From: Lysobacterales bacterium 63-13
GTDB taxonomy: Bacteria; Pseudomonadota; Gammaproteobacteria; Xanthomonadales; Rhodanobacteraceae
Assembly: GCA_001899855.1 (NCBI GenBank)
Contig: MKWR01000019.1
Location: forward strand, 34,731-98,730
Length of the DNA: 64,000 bases
Direction: 5' to 3'
Shown: piece after piece, positions 25,401 through 33,096 of the stretch
How positions within the stretch are numbered: position 1 is the first letter of the stretch
Layout: every line of letters starts with the position of its first letter
Made by a program: the position numbers and the translations under genes
The notes under the pieces: generated by a model
What the model was told of the DNA's origin: nothing
The model's database searches: none
What the model saw: only the letters and a program-made list of their open reading frames with translations

Positions 25401-26018
25401 GAGAGTGTGCGCCGCGCGGTGGCGATCCAGATGATCATCAACAAGGAACTGGGCCTCAATTTCTGCGAGAACCCCTGGCAAGGCAGTTTCATCGTCGACA
25501 AGCTGACCGACATCGTCGAGGAAGCGGTGTACAAGGAATTCGAGGCGATCAGCGATCGTGGCGGCGTACTCGGCGCGATGGACACGATGTACCAGCGCGG
25601 CAAGATCCAGGAAGAATCGATGTACTACGAGCACAAGAAGCACGATGGCTCGTTGCCGCTGGTCGGCGTCAACACCTTCCTGCCCAAGGAGCATGCCGGC
25701 GACATCGTCACCGAGATCGAGCTGATCCGCTCGACCGAGGCCGAAAAGGGCCAGCAGATCGCCAACGTGCTGGCCTGGCAGGCAAACCGCAATGCGCTGG
25801 CACCCCGTGGCGAGACTTCGCATGCGAACGCGACGATGGCTGACGAGGACAGCGAATCCGAGCCGCATTCCGGGCACGGCCTCGCCTACCTGCAAGCCAC
25901 CGCGCGCGAGCGCAGGAATGTCTTCGAGGCGCTGATGGAGGCGGTGAAGACCCATTCACTCGGCCAGATCAGCCACGCCCTGTATGACGTCGGCGGCGAG
26001 TACCGCAGGAACATGTAG
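22419..26018 (+). CDS. icmF: Fused acyl-CoA mutase IcmF (B12 domain, G-protein chaperone, mutase)
   Basis: Adenosylcobalamin-dependent rearrangement of branched acyl-CoA (isobutyryl/butyryl-CoA; some family members act on isovaleryl/pivalyl-CoA). The 1199 residues run in IcmF order: a B12-binding domain with the DGHD histidine loop (about residue 31), a MeaB-like GTPase with P-loop GTGGAGKSS (about 224), a linker, then the mutase core (YPYRRTGEDPIRMFAGEG, SISGYHIAEAGA). Oddly, the junctions of the first two domains and the linker carry GGGAATxGGG-type repeats translated in frame (IGSRESGM, SPVPIPHSRP, LGIGNGESGM, IPDPGSQQ). Which acyl-CoA is used cannot be decided from the visible residues. 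The gene stands alone. Confidence 0.93.
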   Translation: MSTTAESLPASTAPRDAAPLRFVTAASLFDGHDAAINIMRRLIQSQGAEVIHLGHNRSVEDVVRAALQEDADAIALSSYQGGHVEYFKYMVDMLKERGASHIRVFGGGGGTITPEEIRELEAYGVERIYHPNDGMHLGLVPMIEDVVARAQRARIGSRESGMVQALNIDDEISIGRMLTAIENGAFSEAELVKLRKNWASGPAHSPVPIPHSRPTTPVVGITGTGGAGKSSVVDELLLRFLHAFPQMRIAVLAVDPTRRRSGGALLGDRIRMNALRSHRVFMRSMATRRQHAATSIVLKDCVGFLRSQAYDLVIVETAGIGQSDSEIVDLVDFPMYVMTSDYGAASQLEKIDMVDFAELIVLNKFDKRGAEDALRDVRKQWKRNRVKFQLSDDEVPVYPTIASQFNDPGITWMFSNLCRLLRHKLGIGNGESGMDWTPDLDTSLKEPRATVLIPGARVRYLAEIAEQGRGINAEIGKQAGIADRAQSLWKALKELQDPDLPSALGLYDEGILRIPDPGSQQPNGWSSRIPVLLRQRYNEAVQALSADSLRLLRQWPTRLKSITDEFTEYEVRGKTIKVENYRESLSHQKVPKIAAPTYTSWGELLVFLQKENLPGSYPYTGGVYPYRRTGEDPIRMFAGEGTPERTNRRFHYLSVGQPAVRLSTAFDSVTLYGEDPAPRPDIYGKIGNSGVNVPTLDDMKKLYSGFNLCAPTTSVSMTINGPAPIILSMFMNTAIDQQIELYLKQDDKRWQEAQGKIAKFFDGRTRPTYSGELPPGNDGLGLALLGICGDQLVDAGTYARIKAETLRSVRGTVQADILKEDQAQNTCIFSTEFALRMMGDIQQYFVDQKVRNFYSVSISGYHIAEAGANPISQLAFTLSNGFTIVEYYLARGMSIDDFAPNLSFFFSNGMDPEYTVIGRVARRIWARAMRERYGANERSQMMKYHIQTSGRSLHAQEIQFNDIRTTLQALYALFDNCNSLHTNAYDEAITTPTEESVRRAVAIQMIINKELGLNFCENPWQGSFIVDKLTDIVEEAVYKEFEAISDRGGVLGAMDTMYQRGKIQEESMYYEHKKHDGSLPLVGVNTFLPKEHAGDIVTEIELIRSTEAEKGQQIANVLAWQANRNALAPRGETSHANATMADEDSESEPHSGHGLAYLQATARERRNVFEALMEAVKTHSLGQISHALYDVGGEYRRNM
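22878..22905 (+). repeat. GGGAATCGGG-type repeat inside icmF, copy 1
   Basis: Sequence of the form GAATCGGGAGTCGGGAATCGGGAATGG, three to four degenerate 7-mers, at the end of the B12-binding domain. It is translated in frame. Confidence 0.8.
23026..23055 (-). repeat. GGGGAATGGGG-type repeat inside icmF, copy 2 (inverted)
   Basis: Reads CCCATTCCCCAGTCCCC on +, so it is the opposite orientation to copy 1. It lies directly before the GTPase P-loop domain and is followed by an 8-bp hairpin (CCGACGAC / GTCGTCGG). Confidence 0.8.
23664..23721 (+). repeat. Hairpin plus GGGAATTGGGAATGGGG repeat inside icmF, copy 3
   Basis: A 12-bp perfect stem AATTTGTGCCGC / GCGGCACAAATT (loop CTGTT) runs straight into a GGGAATTGGGAATGGGGAATCGGG stretch. 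It is translated in frame in the linker after the GTPase domain. Confidence 0.8.
23956..24011 (-). repeat. GGGATTCGGGATCC-like repeat inside icmF, copy 4
   Basis: Two CGAATCCCGG cores (about 23956 and 24000) flank a small inverted repeat (CAGCCG / CGGCTG) in the linker before the mutase domain. It is more degenerate than the other copies. Confidence 0.55.
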
Positions 26019-26068
26019 CCGCGCGGACGCTGCGACGGACCAAGCCTGGGCAGGGTTGACCGCGCGCA

Positions 26069-26464
26069 TCAGGTCAGCCAGGCTTCGAGCTCCCTGAGTG
26101 CCGCCGCCTGTGCGTATTCCGTCTTGCCATCGGCTGCATGCATGAACCCCGCATAGGCGACCACCAGCTCGCCGAACGGATCATCAACCTCGTCGGTTTC
26201 CTCGAGAACCAGCTCCAGGTCCTCAAGCGCCTCGTCGATGCTTTCGACAGGCAGTGGCATGCGCAGGACCAGCAGCCAGGTGATGAAGCGGGCATCCGGT
26301 GTTTCCCGGCGCGCCTGCGTTACTGCCACATCGAGCAGGGATGCGCGATGCGCGAGATGCGCGCGTGCCGCTGCTTCGGAATCAAACAGGGTGATCGATT
26401 CGCCCTGCGCCTGCATGTCGCCGGTTTCGACATTCTCGAAGCTGCTGATGACGGCGTGATTCAT
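26069..26464 (-). CDS. Small acidic protein of unknown function
   Basis: 131 residues starting MNHAVISSFENVE, preceded by GGAGATATCC. No signal peptide, membrane segment or recognised motif. The second half is strongly acidic (EALEDLELVLEETDEVDDPFGE) and probably helical. It lies 50 bp from the convergent icmF end and upstream of nothing on its own strand, so it seems monocistronic. I do not recognise a family. Confidence 0.6.
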   Translation of the reverse strand: MNHAVISSFENVETGDMQAQGESITLFDSEAAARAHLAHRASLLDVAVTQARRETPDARFITWLLVLRMPLPVESIDEALEDLELVLEETDEVDDPFGELVVAYAGFMHAADGKTEYAQAAALRELEAWLT

Positions 26465-26537
26465 GGATATCTCCGTTGTGTTCCGGGCATGCGCGGGCGA
26501 GTGCCGATGCGCCTTGATTGTTCTTGCGGCCTCGCCT

Positions 26538-27380
26538 TCAGCGTCGCGTGGCGAGCACGCCGTCGAGGGCCAACTGTGCCTTGAAGCCGGCCTTTTCCAG
26601 GCGCTTGCTGACTTCGCGTGGCACATCGCGTCCGCTGGTCAGCTTGTTCGGGCTGCCCGTGTAATGGAACAGGCGCCCGCCACGGCGCAGCACGCGCGCG
26701 AGTTGATCGTAGAACACCTGCGCATAGAGTTCGCCGGCGATGCCGAATCGCGGCGGGTCGTGCAAGGCGGCATCAAAGGAGGCATCGGCAAGGGCCTCGA
26801 TTGCGGTGGCTGCATCGGCCTGGGCGAGATGCAGGCGACCTCCGTGCTGTGCGGCCTCGGCAGCGGGTGACCACGGATTGATCGTGCGCAGCCAGAGCAC
26901 ATCGGCATTCTTCTCGAAGGACTGCAGGCGCGACACGCCGGCTTCCAGGCAACAGGCGGCGAAATAGCCGAGTCCGCCGCAGGTATCGAGCACGATCTTG
27001 CCGCGTGGCTCGATCAGGGCCACCTTGCGCCGTGCATCCTCGAACGGTGATTCCTTCGCCGTCGGCAGCATCTTGATGCCATCGATCTCGAAGGTCGGTG
27101 CGCCCCATTCGGTCGGCACCAGCTTGATCAGCGATCCGGAAAATCGCGACACCGCGACAAACGCATCGCCATCCCAGCAATAGATGGTTCGCTCCTTGAG
27201 CTTGGCGGGATAGGGAAACTGCTGACCGTGCCAGCTCCAGCAATCCGCGCCCGGCGATGCCGTTGTCAGCGAGCGGCCAAGGTCCAGCGAGCCGGTCCAT
27301 TCCGACGCGCCGCAATCGCGTGCCGCGAGCAGGGATGCGCCTACTTCGAGAACGAGCAGTGGGCCGGAATGACGAGGCAC
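26538..27380 (-). CDS. Predicted SAM-dependent methyltransferase
   Basis: About 280 residues. A class I methyltransferase core is visible: motif I VLDTCGGLGYFAACCLEAG, the acidic strand after it (SFEKNADVLWL), motif IV FDAALHDPPRFG (DPPRF, an N/DPPY-like motif suggesting an amino or nucleic-acid substrate) and RRGGRLFHYTGSP. It resembles the archaeal-type predicted methyltransferases of COG2521. The start is uncertain: the frame is open to 27491, but GTG at 27380 is closer to the conserved LLVLEVGASLLAARDCG. It is divergent from lldD. The substrate is unknown. Confidence 0.75.
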   Translation of the reverse strand: MPRHSGPLLVLEVGASLLAARDCGASEWTGSLDLGRSLTTASPGADCWSWHGQQFPYPAKLKERTIYCWDGDAFVAVSRFSGSLIKLVPTEWGAPTFEIDGIKMLPTAKESPFEDARRKVALIEPRGKIVLDTCGGLGYFAACCLEAGVSRLQSFEKNADVLWLRTINPWSPAAEAAQHGGRLHLAQADAATAIEALADASFDAALHDPPRFGIAGELYAQVFYDQLARVLRRGGRLFHYTGSPNKLTSGRDVPREVSKRLEKAGFKAQLALDGVLATRR

Positions 27381-27542
27381 GGCGGAGAAGCTCCCGGGTT
27401 GCGCGTGGGTGACGCTCAGGTGAGGGCGGCATCGTAACCCGACGCAGCGCAAAGCGGCCGCGGTTCGCCCGTGGATTGATCCAGGATGCAATCACGCGGA
27501 TGCTTGGCTGGCACGGCAAAGTTGTATTGCCCACTGACGAGC

Positions 27543-28733
27543 ATGCCCATGTCCGAGTCCCGTCCCCGATTCCTGCAGCCCGCTTCGATCCTCGACTATC
27601 GAGAGATGGCTCGGCGACGCTTGCCGCGGCAGCTTTTCGACTACATCGACGGCGGTGCCTACGACGAATGCAGCCTGCGCGCGAACGTGCAGGACCTGCA
27701 AGGCGTGCGTTTGCGCCAGCGCGTGCTGCGCGATGTCTCGGAAATCAACCTGGCCACCACCCTGGCCGGCCAGGCAATGGCCTTGCCGGTGGTGCTCGGG
27801 CCGGTTGGCCTGGCCGGCATGTTTGCGCGACGGGGTGAAGTGCAGGCGGCCCGTGCGGCGCGCGACGCAGGTATCGTGTTCTGCGAATCAACCGTCTCGA
27901 TCTGCCCGATGCACGAGGTGCATGCCGCGGTCGGTTCGGCGTTCTGGTTCCAGCTTTACGTGCTGCGCGATCGTGGCTACGCCACCGAGCTGCTGCAACG
28001 CGCGCAGGCGCTTGGCTGCGAGGTGCTGGTCTTCACCGTCGATCTCGCCGTGATGGGCGCGCGTTATCGCGACACGCGCAACGGCATGAGTGGCAATAAC
28101 GATGTACGCATCAGGCTGGCGCGCGCCTGGGACTTCCTTTCGCACCCGCGCTGGCTGGCCGATGTCGGCGTGCGCGGCAAGCCGTTGGTGTTTGGAAACC
28201 TGCACGGTGCCGTTCCCGATGCGCAAGGCCTGGCCGAGTTCCGCCAGTGGGTCGATGCGCAATTCGATCCCTCGGTGCGTTGGCAGGACCTCGACTGGCT
28301 GCGGGCAAACTGGTCGGGGAAAATCATCATCAAGGGCGTGCTCGATGTCGAGGACGCACGCACCGCGGCGGACATGGGCTTCGACGGACTGGTCGTTTCC
28401 AATCACGGCGGGCGTCAGCTCGATGGCGTGCCATCGACCATTGCCGTCCTGCCGGAAATCGCCGCCGCGGTCGGCGAGCGCATGCAGATCCTCTTTGACG
28501 GCGGCATCCGCAGCGGCCTCGATGTGGTCAAGGCAATTGCCCTGGGTGCCGATGGTTGCATGCTTGGCCGCGCCTGGGCTTACGCCCTTGCCGCCGGTGG
28601 CGAAGCGGCGGTCGCGCACATGCTGGAAATCCTGCGCAAGGAAATGCTCGTCGCCATGGCCCTCACCGGCTGCACGCGGCTCGCGGATTTGCGCGGATCG
28701 GCGACGATCCACGCGCCGCAACGGAGAACTTGA
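27543..28733 (+). CDS. lldD: L-lactate dehydrogenase (FMN, quinone-linked)
   Basis: 396 residues, aligning along its length with E. coli LldD: FDYIDGGAYDE, MALPVVLGPVGLAGMFARRG, STVSICPMHEV, WFQLYVLRDRG and the active-site region VVSNHGGRQLDGVPST with the catalytic His, then FDGGIRSGLDVVKAIALGAD in the FMN phosphate site. It oxidises L-lactate to pyruvate at the inner membrane face and feeds quinone. Two ATGs (27543 and 27549) are possible starts. No lctP permease or lldR regulator lies next to it, and other alpha-hydroxy acids are possible substrates. Confidence 0.9.
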   Translation: MPMSESRPRFLQPASILDYREMARRRLPRQLFDYIDGGAYDECSLRANVQDLQGVRLRQRVLRDVSEINLATTLAGQAMALPVVLGPVGLAGMFARRGEVQAARAARDAGIVFCESTVSICPMHEVHAAVGSAFWFQLYVLRDRGYATELLQRAQALGCEVLVFTVDLAVMGARYRDTRNGMSGNNDVRIRLARAWDFLSHPRWLADVGVRGKPLVFGNLHGAVPDAQGLAEFRQWVDAQFDPSVRWQDLDWLRANWSGKIIIKGVLDVEDARTAADMGFDGLVVSNHGGRQLDGVPSTIAVLPEIAAAVGERMQILFDGGIRSGLDVVKAIALGADGCMLGRAWAYALAAGGEAAVAHMLEILRKEMLVAMALTGCTRLADLRGSATIHAPQRRT

Positions 28734-28833
28734 GCTGCCGCATCGGCGCGATCATCGGCGTGGCGACAAGGCATGCGGGCAGAGCACGCAAAGGGACGTT
28801 AAAATAGCCGGCCCCGTCCAGCGTAGAAGTGCC

Positions 28834-29175
28834 ATGTCCGATATTCCCGCGTGCCCGATTTGTTCGATGGAAAACACCTATCCGGACGGCGACAACTACG
28901 TCTGTGCCGATTGCGCACACGAATGGCCGATCGTCGCGGTCGCGGCGGCAGGCGACGAGGATGCGGCCACGGTCAAGGACGCCAACGGCAACCTGCTTGC
29001 CGATGGTGATGATGTCGTCCTGATCAAGGATCTCAAGGTGCGTGGATCGTCGCAGGTGATCAAGCAGGGCACCAAGGTGCGCGGCATCCGCGTGGTGGGC
29101 GGCGATCACGATGTCGAAGGCAAGGTCAACGGCAGCGCGATGATGCTGAAATCGGAATTCCTGAAGAAGGTTTGA
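28834..29175 (+). CDS. yjdM: Zinc-ribbon protein YjdM (PhnA family)
   Basis: 113 residues: an N-terminal zinc ribbon with CPICSMENTYPDGDNYVCADC (two CxxC pairs) and a C-terminal PhnA domain (DGDDVVLIKDLKVRGSSQVIKQG). Despite its old name it is not a phosphonatase, and no phn genes are nearby. A TAAAAT hexamer at 28800-28805 may be its -10 box. Function is not established in the family. Confidence 0.92.
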   Translation: MSDIPACPICSMENTYPDGDNYVCADCAHEWPIVAVAAAGDEDAATVKDANGNLLADGDDVVLIKDLKVRGSSQVIKQGTKVRGIRVVGGDHDVEGKVNGSAMMLKSEFLKKV

Positions 29176-29290
29176 GCGTTCCACGCTGGTGTGCGCGGAT
29201 TCGGCACGGCGTGCCATCAGGCACGCGCATTTCCGGATTCGCGTGGAAGAGGGGAGAATGCGGTTCCCTGACGCAGTGCGGAGGCAACCG

Positions 29291-30412
29291 ATGAATCCGG
29301 CATTCCATGCATTCAGGCCTGGCCTGGTCGCGCCTGCCATCCTCTTCGCCGCATTCGCGGCCTCGACCTGGGCGAAGGACCCGCCGGCGATCGAGAAGCT
29401 GCGGGTTCCCGCCGGTTTCCAGGTCACCGTCTATTCGGCCGATGTGCCGAACGCGCGTGCGCTTGCGATTGGCTCGAAAGGCACGGTGTTTGTCGGTTCG
29501 CGCAGCGCGGGCAAGGTCTACGCGCTGAGCGATGCGGATCACGACGGTCGCGCGGAAAAGTCCCGCGTGATCGCGACTGGTTTGAACATGCCGGTGGGCG
29601 TCGCCTTCCACAACGGTGATTTGTATATCTCGGCGGTCAGCCAGATCCTCGCCTTGCGCGACATCGAGGAGCATCTCGATCAGGCACCAGGACTCGAGAT
29701 GGTTGTTTCCGACTTGCCGAGCGAAACCCATCATGGCTGGAAATTCATCGCCTTTGGCCCGGACGGCAAGTTGTATGTGCCAATTGGCGCGCCCTGCAAC
29801 ATCTGCGATCGCGATGGCTACGCAAAGATCCTGCGCATGGATGCGGACGGCAGCCATCGCGAGGACGTCGCCTTCGGCATCCGCAACACGGTCGGTTTCG
29901 ATTGGCAACCGGGGACGAAGCAGCTCTGGTTCACCGACAACGGCCGCGACCTGCTGGGCGACGACCTGCCGTCGGATGAGTTGAATCGGATCAGCCGCAT
30001 TGGCGAGCATTTCGGTTACCCGTATTGCCACCAGGGCGATACGCTTGATCCCGAGTTCGGCAAGGGCAAGGCGTGCAAGGACTACACGCCGCCCGCGCTA
30101 CGGCTCGGCGCGCATGTCGCCGCGTTGGGCATGCGTTTCTACACCGGCAAGATGTTCCCTTCGGCCTATCGCGGCGCGGCAATCATTGCCGAACATGGCT
30201 CGTGGAACCGCACGGAGAAATCCGGTTATCGGGTGATGACGGCGCGTATCGACGGCACACGCGTCGTCGGCTACGAGCCGCTGATCGAAGGCTTCATGGT
30301 CGATGAGAAAAGCTGGGGCAGGCCGGTCGACGTGCTGGTGATGCCGGATGGCGCGCTGCTCGTTTCCGACGATCAGGCCGGTGCGGTTTATCGGCTGACC
30401 TATTCCAGGTAA
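29291..30412 (+). CDS. Secreted PQQ-dependent sugar dehydrogenase family protein
   Basis: 373 residues with a signal peptide (FRPGLVAPAILFAAFAASTWA, cleavage before KD). The remainder is a beta-propeller of the soluble aldose/sorbosone dehydrogenase type: LPSETHHGWKFIAFGPDGKLYVPIG, ADGSHREDVAFGIRN and AEHGSWNRTEKSGYRV are typical. The length matches E. coli YliI (371). It probably acts in the periplasm with PQQ, oxidising sugars. The start at 29291 follows GAGG; an in-frame ATG at 29258 after GAGGGGAG is the alternative. No PQQ synthesis genes are in the window. Confidence 0.85.
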   Translation: MNPAFHAFRPGLVAPAILFAAFAASTWAKDPPAIEKLRVPAGFQVTVYSADVPNARALAIGSKGTVFVGSRSAGKVYALSDADHDGRAEKSRVIATGLNMPVGVAFHNGDLYISAVSQILALRDIEEHLDQAPGLEMVVSDLPSETHHGWKFIAFGPDGKLYVPIGAPCNICDRDGYAKILRMDADGSHREDVAFGIRNTVGFDWQPGTKQLWFTDNGRDLLGDDLPSDELNRISRIGEHFGYPYCHQGDTLDPEFGKGKACKDYTPPALRLGAHVAALGMRFYTGKMFPSAYRGAAIIAEHGSWNRTEKSGYRVMTARIDGTRVVGYEPLIEGFMVDEKSWGRPVDVLVMPDGALLVSDDQAGAVYRLTYSR

Positions 30413-30543
30413 GGTCGTTGCACGATCTTCCTGGATTGCCTCGACGCCAGTGATTCGGCCACCCTCGTGTCGCGCGCATTGAATCACTCGAAAGCTTGCA
30501 CGGGTATGATCCGCCGCGGTATCCCTTGAGGAGTTCCAGGCCG

Positions 30544-31224
30544 GTGGCGACTCGTCAATCAAGCAAGGACAATGGTCGCGGATCCTTTGGGCCCTGGCAT
30601 CGCTTCCATCGCTTTCCGCGTCTGAGCGCGTGCACGGCGATTTTTGTCGTGCTGGCCATTGCCTTTGTCCTCGGCGGCTTGTCGCCGGTGCTCGGCGTGT
30701 TGCTGGCTTTTGATCTGGCCGCGCTGATCTTCCTTGGTGCGACCCTGTACATGATCCTCCACGCGGACGAGCGCAGCCTGCGCCAGCGCGCCCGCCGGGA
30801 AGACCAGGGCTATTGGGGGTTCCTGCTCAGCAGCGCTGCGGTGTCCGTGATCGCCGTGGTCGCCCTGGCCATCGAGCTGCACGCAAGCAGGAGCGGTGGC
30901 CTGCTCGAAGTGGCGCTCGCGGCATCGAGTCTGCTGCTGGCCTGGCTGTTCATGAACACGATTTTCGCGCTGCATTACGCGCATGAGTTCTACGGCGATT
31001 GGGGCGGCAAGGGCAGCGGCCTCGACTTTCCCGGCACCCGCGAACCGGATTACTGGGATTTTTTCTATTTCGCGTTTGTCATCGGCATGACCTTCCAGGT
31101 CTCCGACGTGCAGATCAGTGGGCGCCAGATTCGCCGCGTCGCCCTCGCCCACGCCGTCATCGCCTTCTTCTTCAACGTCATCATCATCGCCCTGAGCGTC
31201 AACGTGGTTGCCAGCAGCGTCTGA
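30544..31224 (+). CDS. DUF1345 integral membrane protein
   Basis: 226 residues, GTG start ten bases after GAGGAG. About five hydrophobic segments are seen (for example ACTAIFVVLAIAFVLGGL, FLLSSAAVSVIAVVALAI, VALAASSLLLAWLFMNTIFA). The DUF1345 signature YWDFFYFAFVIGMTFQVSDV is present. No function is known for the family. It ends in front of a strong hairpin shared with the convergent PepSY gene. Confidence 0.88.
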   Translation: MATRQSSKDNGRGSFGPWHRFHRFPRLSACTAIFVVLAIAFVLGGLSPVLGVLLAFDLAALIFLGATLYMILHADERSLRQRARREDQGYWGFLLSSAAVSVIAVVALAIELHASRSGGLLEVALAASSLLLAWLFMNTIFALHYAHEFYGDWGGKGSGLDFPGTREPDYWDFFYFAFVIGMTFQVSDVQISGRQIRRVALAHAVIAFFFNVIIIALSVNVVASSV

Positions 31225-31320
31225 GGTTGGATTGCAGCAGAGGCTGGCCTTGTGCAACGCGACAGTGACAAGGCGCTGATGCGGGAAAATGCCGGGGTGA
31301 GCAACAGCTTGAAGGTGATG

Positions 31321-31352
31321 CAACGAGGCGAACCCGCGGGCTCGCCTCGTTG
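31321..31352. terminator. Bidirectional hairpin between DUF1345 and PepSY genes
   Basis: Perfect 11-bp stem CAACGAGGCGA / TCGCCTCGTTG whose loop itself contains CCCGCGGG. It sits between convergent genes; the T tract is poor on both sides. Confidence 0.6.
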
Positions 31353-31378
31353 TCTTGCCGGTTTGTCGGGCAGGCGGG

Positions 31379-31843
31379 TCAATCCTTGGCTTCGCCAATC
31401 ACCGAGCCGTCGTCCGGGTCGATCAACAGATTGACTTCCTGGCCCTTGCCATTGTCGGCTTCGGCCTTCCAGATGCCGTCCTTGAATTTGACGTCATGAA
31501 CGTTCTGGTAGCCCGCAGCGGTAATCTTGGCTTCGATTTCCTGCTTGTTCAGGGGCGAGGGCATGCCTTCCTGGAAGACCTTGCCGGTGATCGGGTGCAC
31601 GTAGATCTCCACCCATTCCTTTTCCCCGCCACGGGCATCGGCCTTCCAGATGCCTTGCTTGAAGGTCAGCAGGCGGAACTCGGTGAAGCCGGCCGCGGCG
31701 ATGCGGCCTTCGACTTCCGCCTGGGTCAGCGCGATGGCGGGAACCGTCGTCGTGTTGCTCGGCTGGGTGGTCGGCGTGGTATCGGCAAACGCGGGGCCGG
31801 CCAGCAGGGTTCCGACAGTCAGTGCAATGAGGATGTTGCGCAT
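31379..31843 (-). CDS. Secreted protein with two PepSY repeats
   Basis: 154 residues. Signal peptide MRNILIALTVGTLLAGPAFA, a short Thr/Pro-rich linker, then two tandem PepSY-like repeats. Each pairs an 'IxAAGFxxxxxxxFKxGIWKAxA' strand-helix with a following strand (WVEIYVHPITGKV; EVNLLIDPDDGSVIGE). The repeats are about 60 residues each and clearly homologous to one another. PepSY modules are often periplasmic inhibitors or sensors; the specific role here is unknown. ATG at 31843 follows GGAG. Divergent neighbours are absent: the TauE/SafE gene upstream is on the same strand 131 bp away. Confidence 0.85.
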   Translation of the reverse strand: MRNILIALTVGTLLAGPAFADTTPTTQPSNTTTVPAIALTQAEVEGRIAAAGFTEFRLLTFKQGIWKADARGGEKEWVEIYVHPITGKVFQEGMPSPLNKQEIEAKITAAGYQNVHDVKFKDGIWKAEADNGKGQEVNLLIDPDDGSVIGEAKD

Positions 31844-31974
31844 GATGGGGTACTCCACAGTTGGTGCGGTGGTGCCGGCGACAGTGGAGTGTCGAGTCGA
31901 AATATGCGCTGAATCCAGGGAAATCGAGTCATCCGGGGTTCAATCGCCCGGTCACGGGCAGTCGATGTTCGTGA

Positions 31975-32820
31975 TCAGCTGGCGACCTTGAGCACGGTCA
32001 GCGCACCCATGATCATGGTCACGATACCGATGACCAGCTTGAGCAGGTGTTCCCGGGTCACGCTGATGATGAAGACCGAGAACGGCACCGAGAGCAGGGC
32101 ACCGACACACATCGGAATGAACAGCAGCCAGTTCATGTGCTCGCCCTTGGCAAGGAACAGGCTGACTGCAAGCAGGCAGGTGAAGGCTTCCGCAAACGAG
32201 GTGATGCCGACCGATGCCTTGCCGCTGACGCCACTGAGCACCTGGCCGCTGGTCACCAGGGGTCCGTAGCCGCCGCCGCTGACGGCCTTGTTGAAGGAGG
32301 CGACAATCGCCAGGACCACCATCTTCCAGCGTCGATATTCGATGTGCCGCCGCGAATGCAGGAGGACGAAGAATCCCGAGGCGAGGATGATGATGCCGAC
32401 ACTGGCGTTGAGCGCGTCCTTTGGCAGGTTCAAGGCGATCACCACGCCGGCACTGACGCCGAGCACGCTGCCCGAAGCCAGGATCAGCGCCGGCCAGAAG
32501 TCCCTGCCACGGATGCCGAGCGCGACGTTGCGGATCTCGTTGTGGAAAAATGCTGCAGCGAATCCGCTCAGCAGTTCGGAAAGGAGAACGGTCGGCACGA
32601 TGTCGTGCGCATCGTAGCCGAGCAGCAGCAGCGCCGGGGTGAGGATGGTCCCGTAGCCCATGCCGAGGCCGCTGTCGACCAGTTCGCAGACGAAGCAGAG
32701 GGCGAAGATGATCAGGGCATCCAGTGGATCCAGGCCGCCATGCAGATGGATCGCCGTGGCAAACATGCCCAGCACGAGCGCGATCCAGGCAAGGCTCTTC
32801 TGTTTGTAGGAAGCATTCAT
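31975..32820 (-). CDS. TauE/SafE family membrane permease
   Basis: 281 residues with about eight hydrophobic segments in two halves. The first half has CFVCELVDSGLGMGYGTILTPALLLLG, the second ASFNKAVSGGGYGPLVTSGQVL, the duplicated motif of TauE/SafE exporters (sulfite, sulfonates and other organic anions). The start is the ATG at 32820. No sulfur metabolism gene is adjacent, so the substrate is unknown. It may be cotranscribed with the PepSY gene downstream. Confidence 0.85.
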   Translation of the reverse strand: MNASYKQKSLAWIALVLGMFATAIHLHGGLDPLDALIIFALCFVCELVDSGLGMGYGTILTPALLLLGYDAHDIVPTVLLSELLSGFAAAFFHNEIRNVALGIRGRDFWPALILASGSVLGVSAGVVIALNLPKDALNASVGIIILASGFFVLLHSRRHIEYRRWKMVVLAIVASFNKAVSGGGYGPLVTSGQVLSGVSGKASVGITSFAEAFTCLLAVSLFLAKGEHMNWLLFIPMCVGALLSVPFSVFIISVTREHLLKLVIGIVTMIMGALTVLKVAS

Positions 32821-33096
32821 CGCCAAGATCCGAAGCCGCTGCCGGGTTGCCCCCGGAACTGTGCTGCGTGAACGCCGGCCGGAACATCGGGGACTGGAAT
32901 CCTAACCGTGGCCGCTTGCCTCACGCTACCGCCATGATGAATATCGAAAACAGGAATCGGCATGATTGACACCGACTGCGGCGTCCATGCGGATTTCGGC
33001 TCGCTGCCGCCGCGCTCCTCCAGCAATGCGAGGAAGGAGCGCGGCAAGCCAGCCCGGATGCGTCGCAGGCTGCCGCGACTCTTGATCAGACTCGCC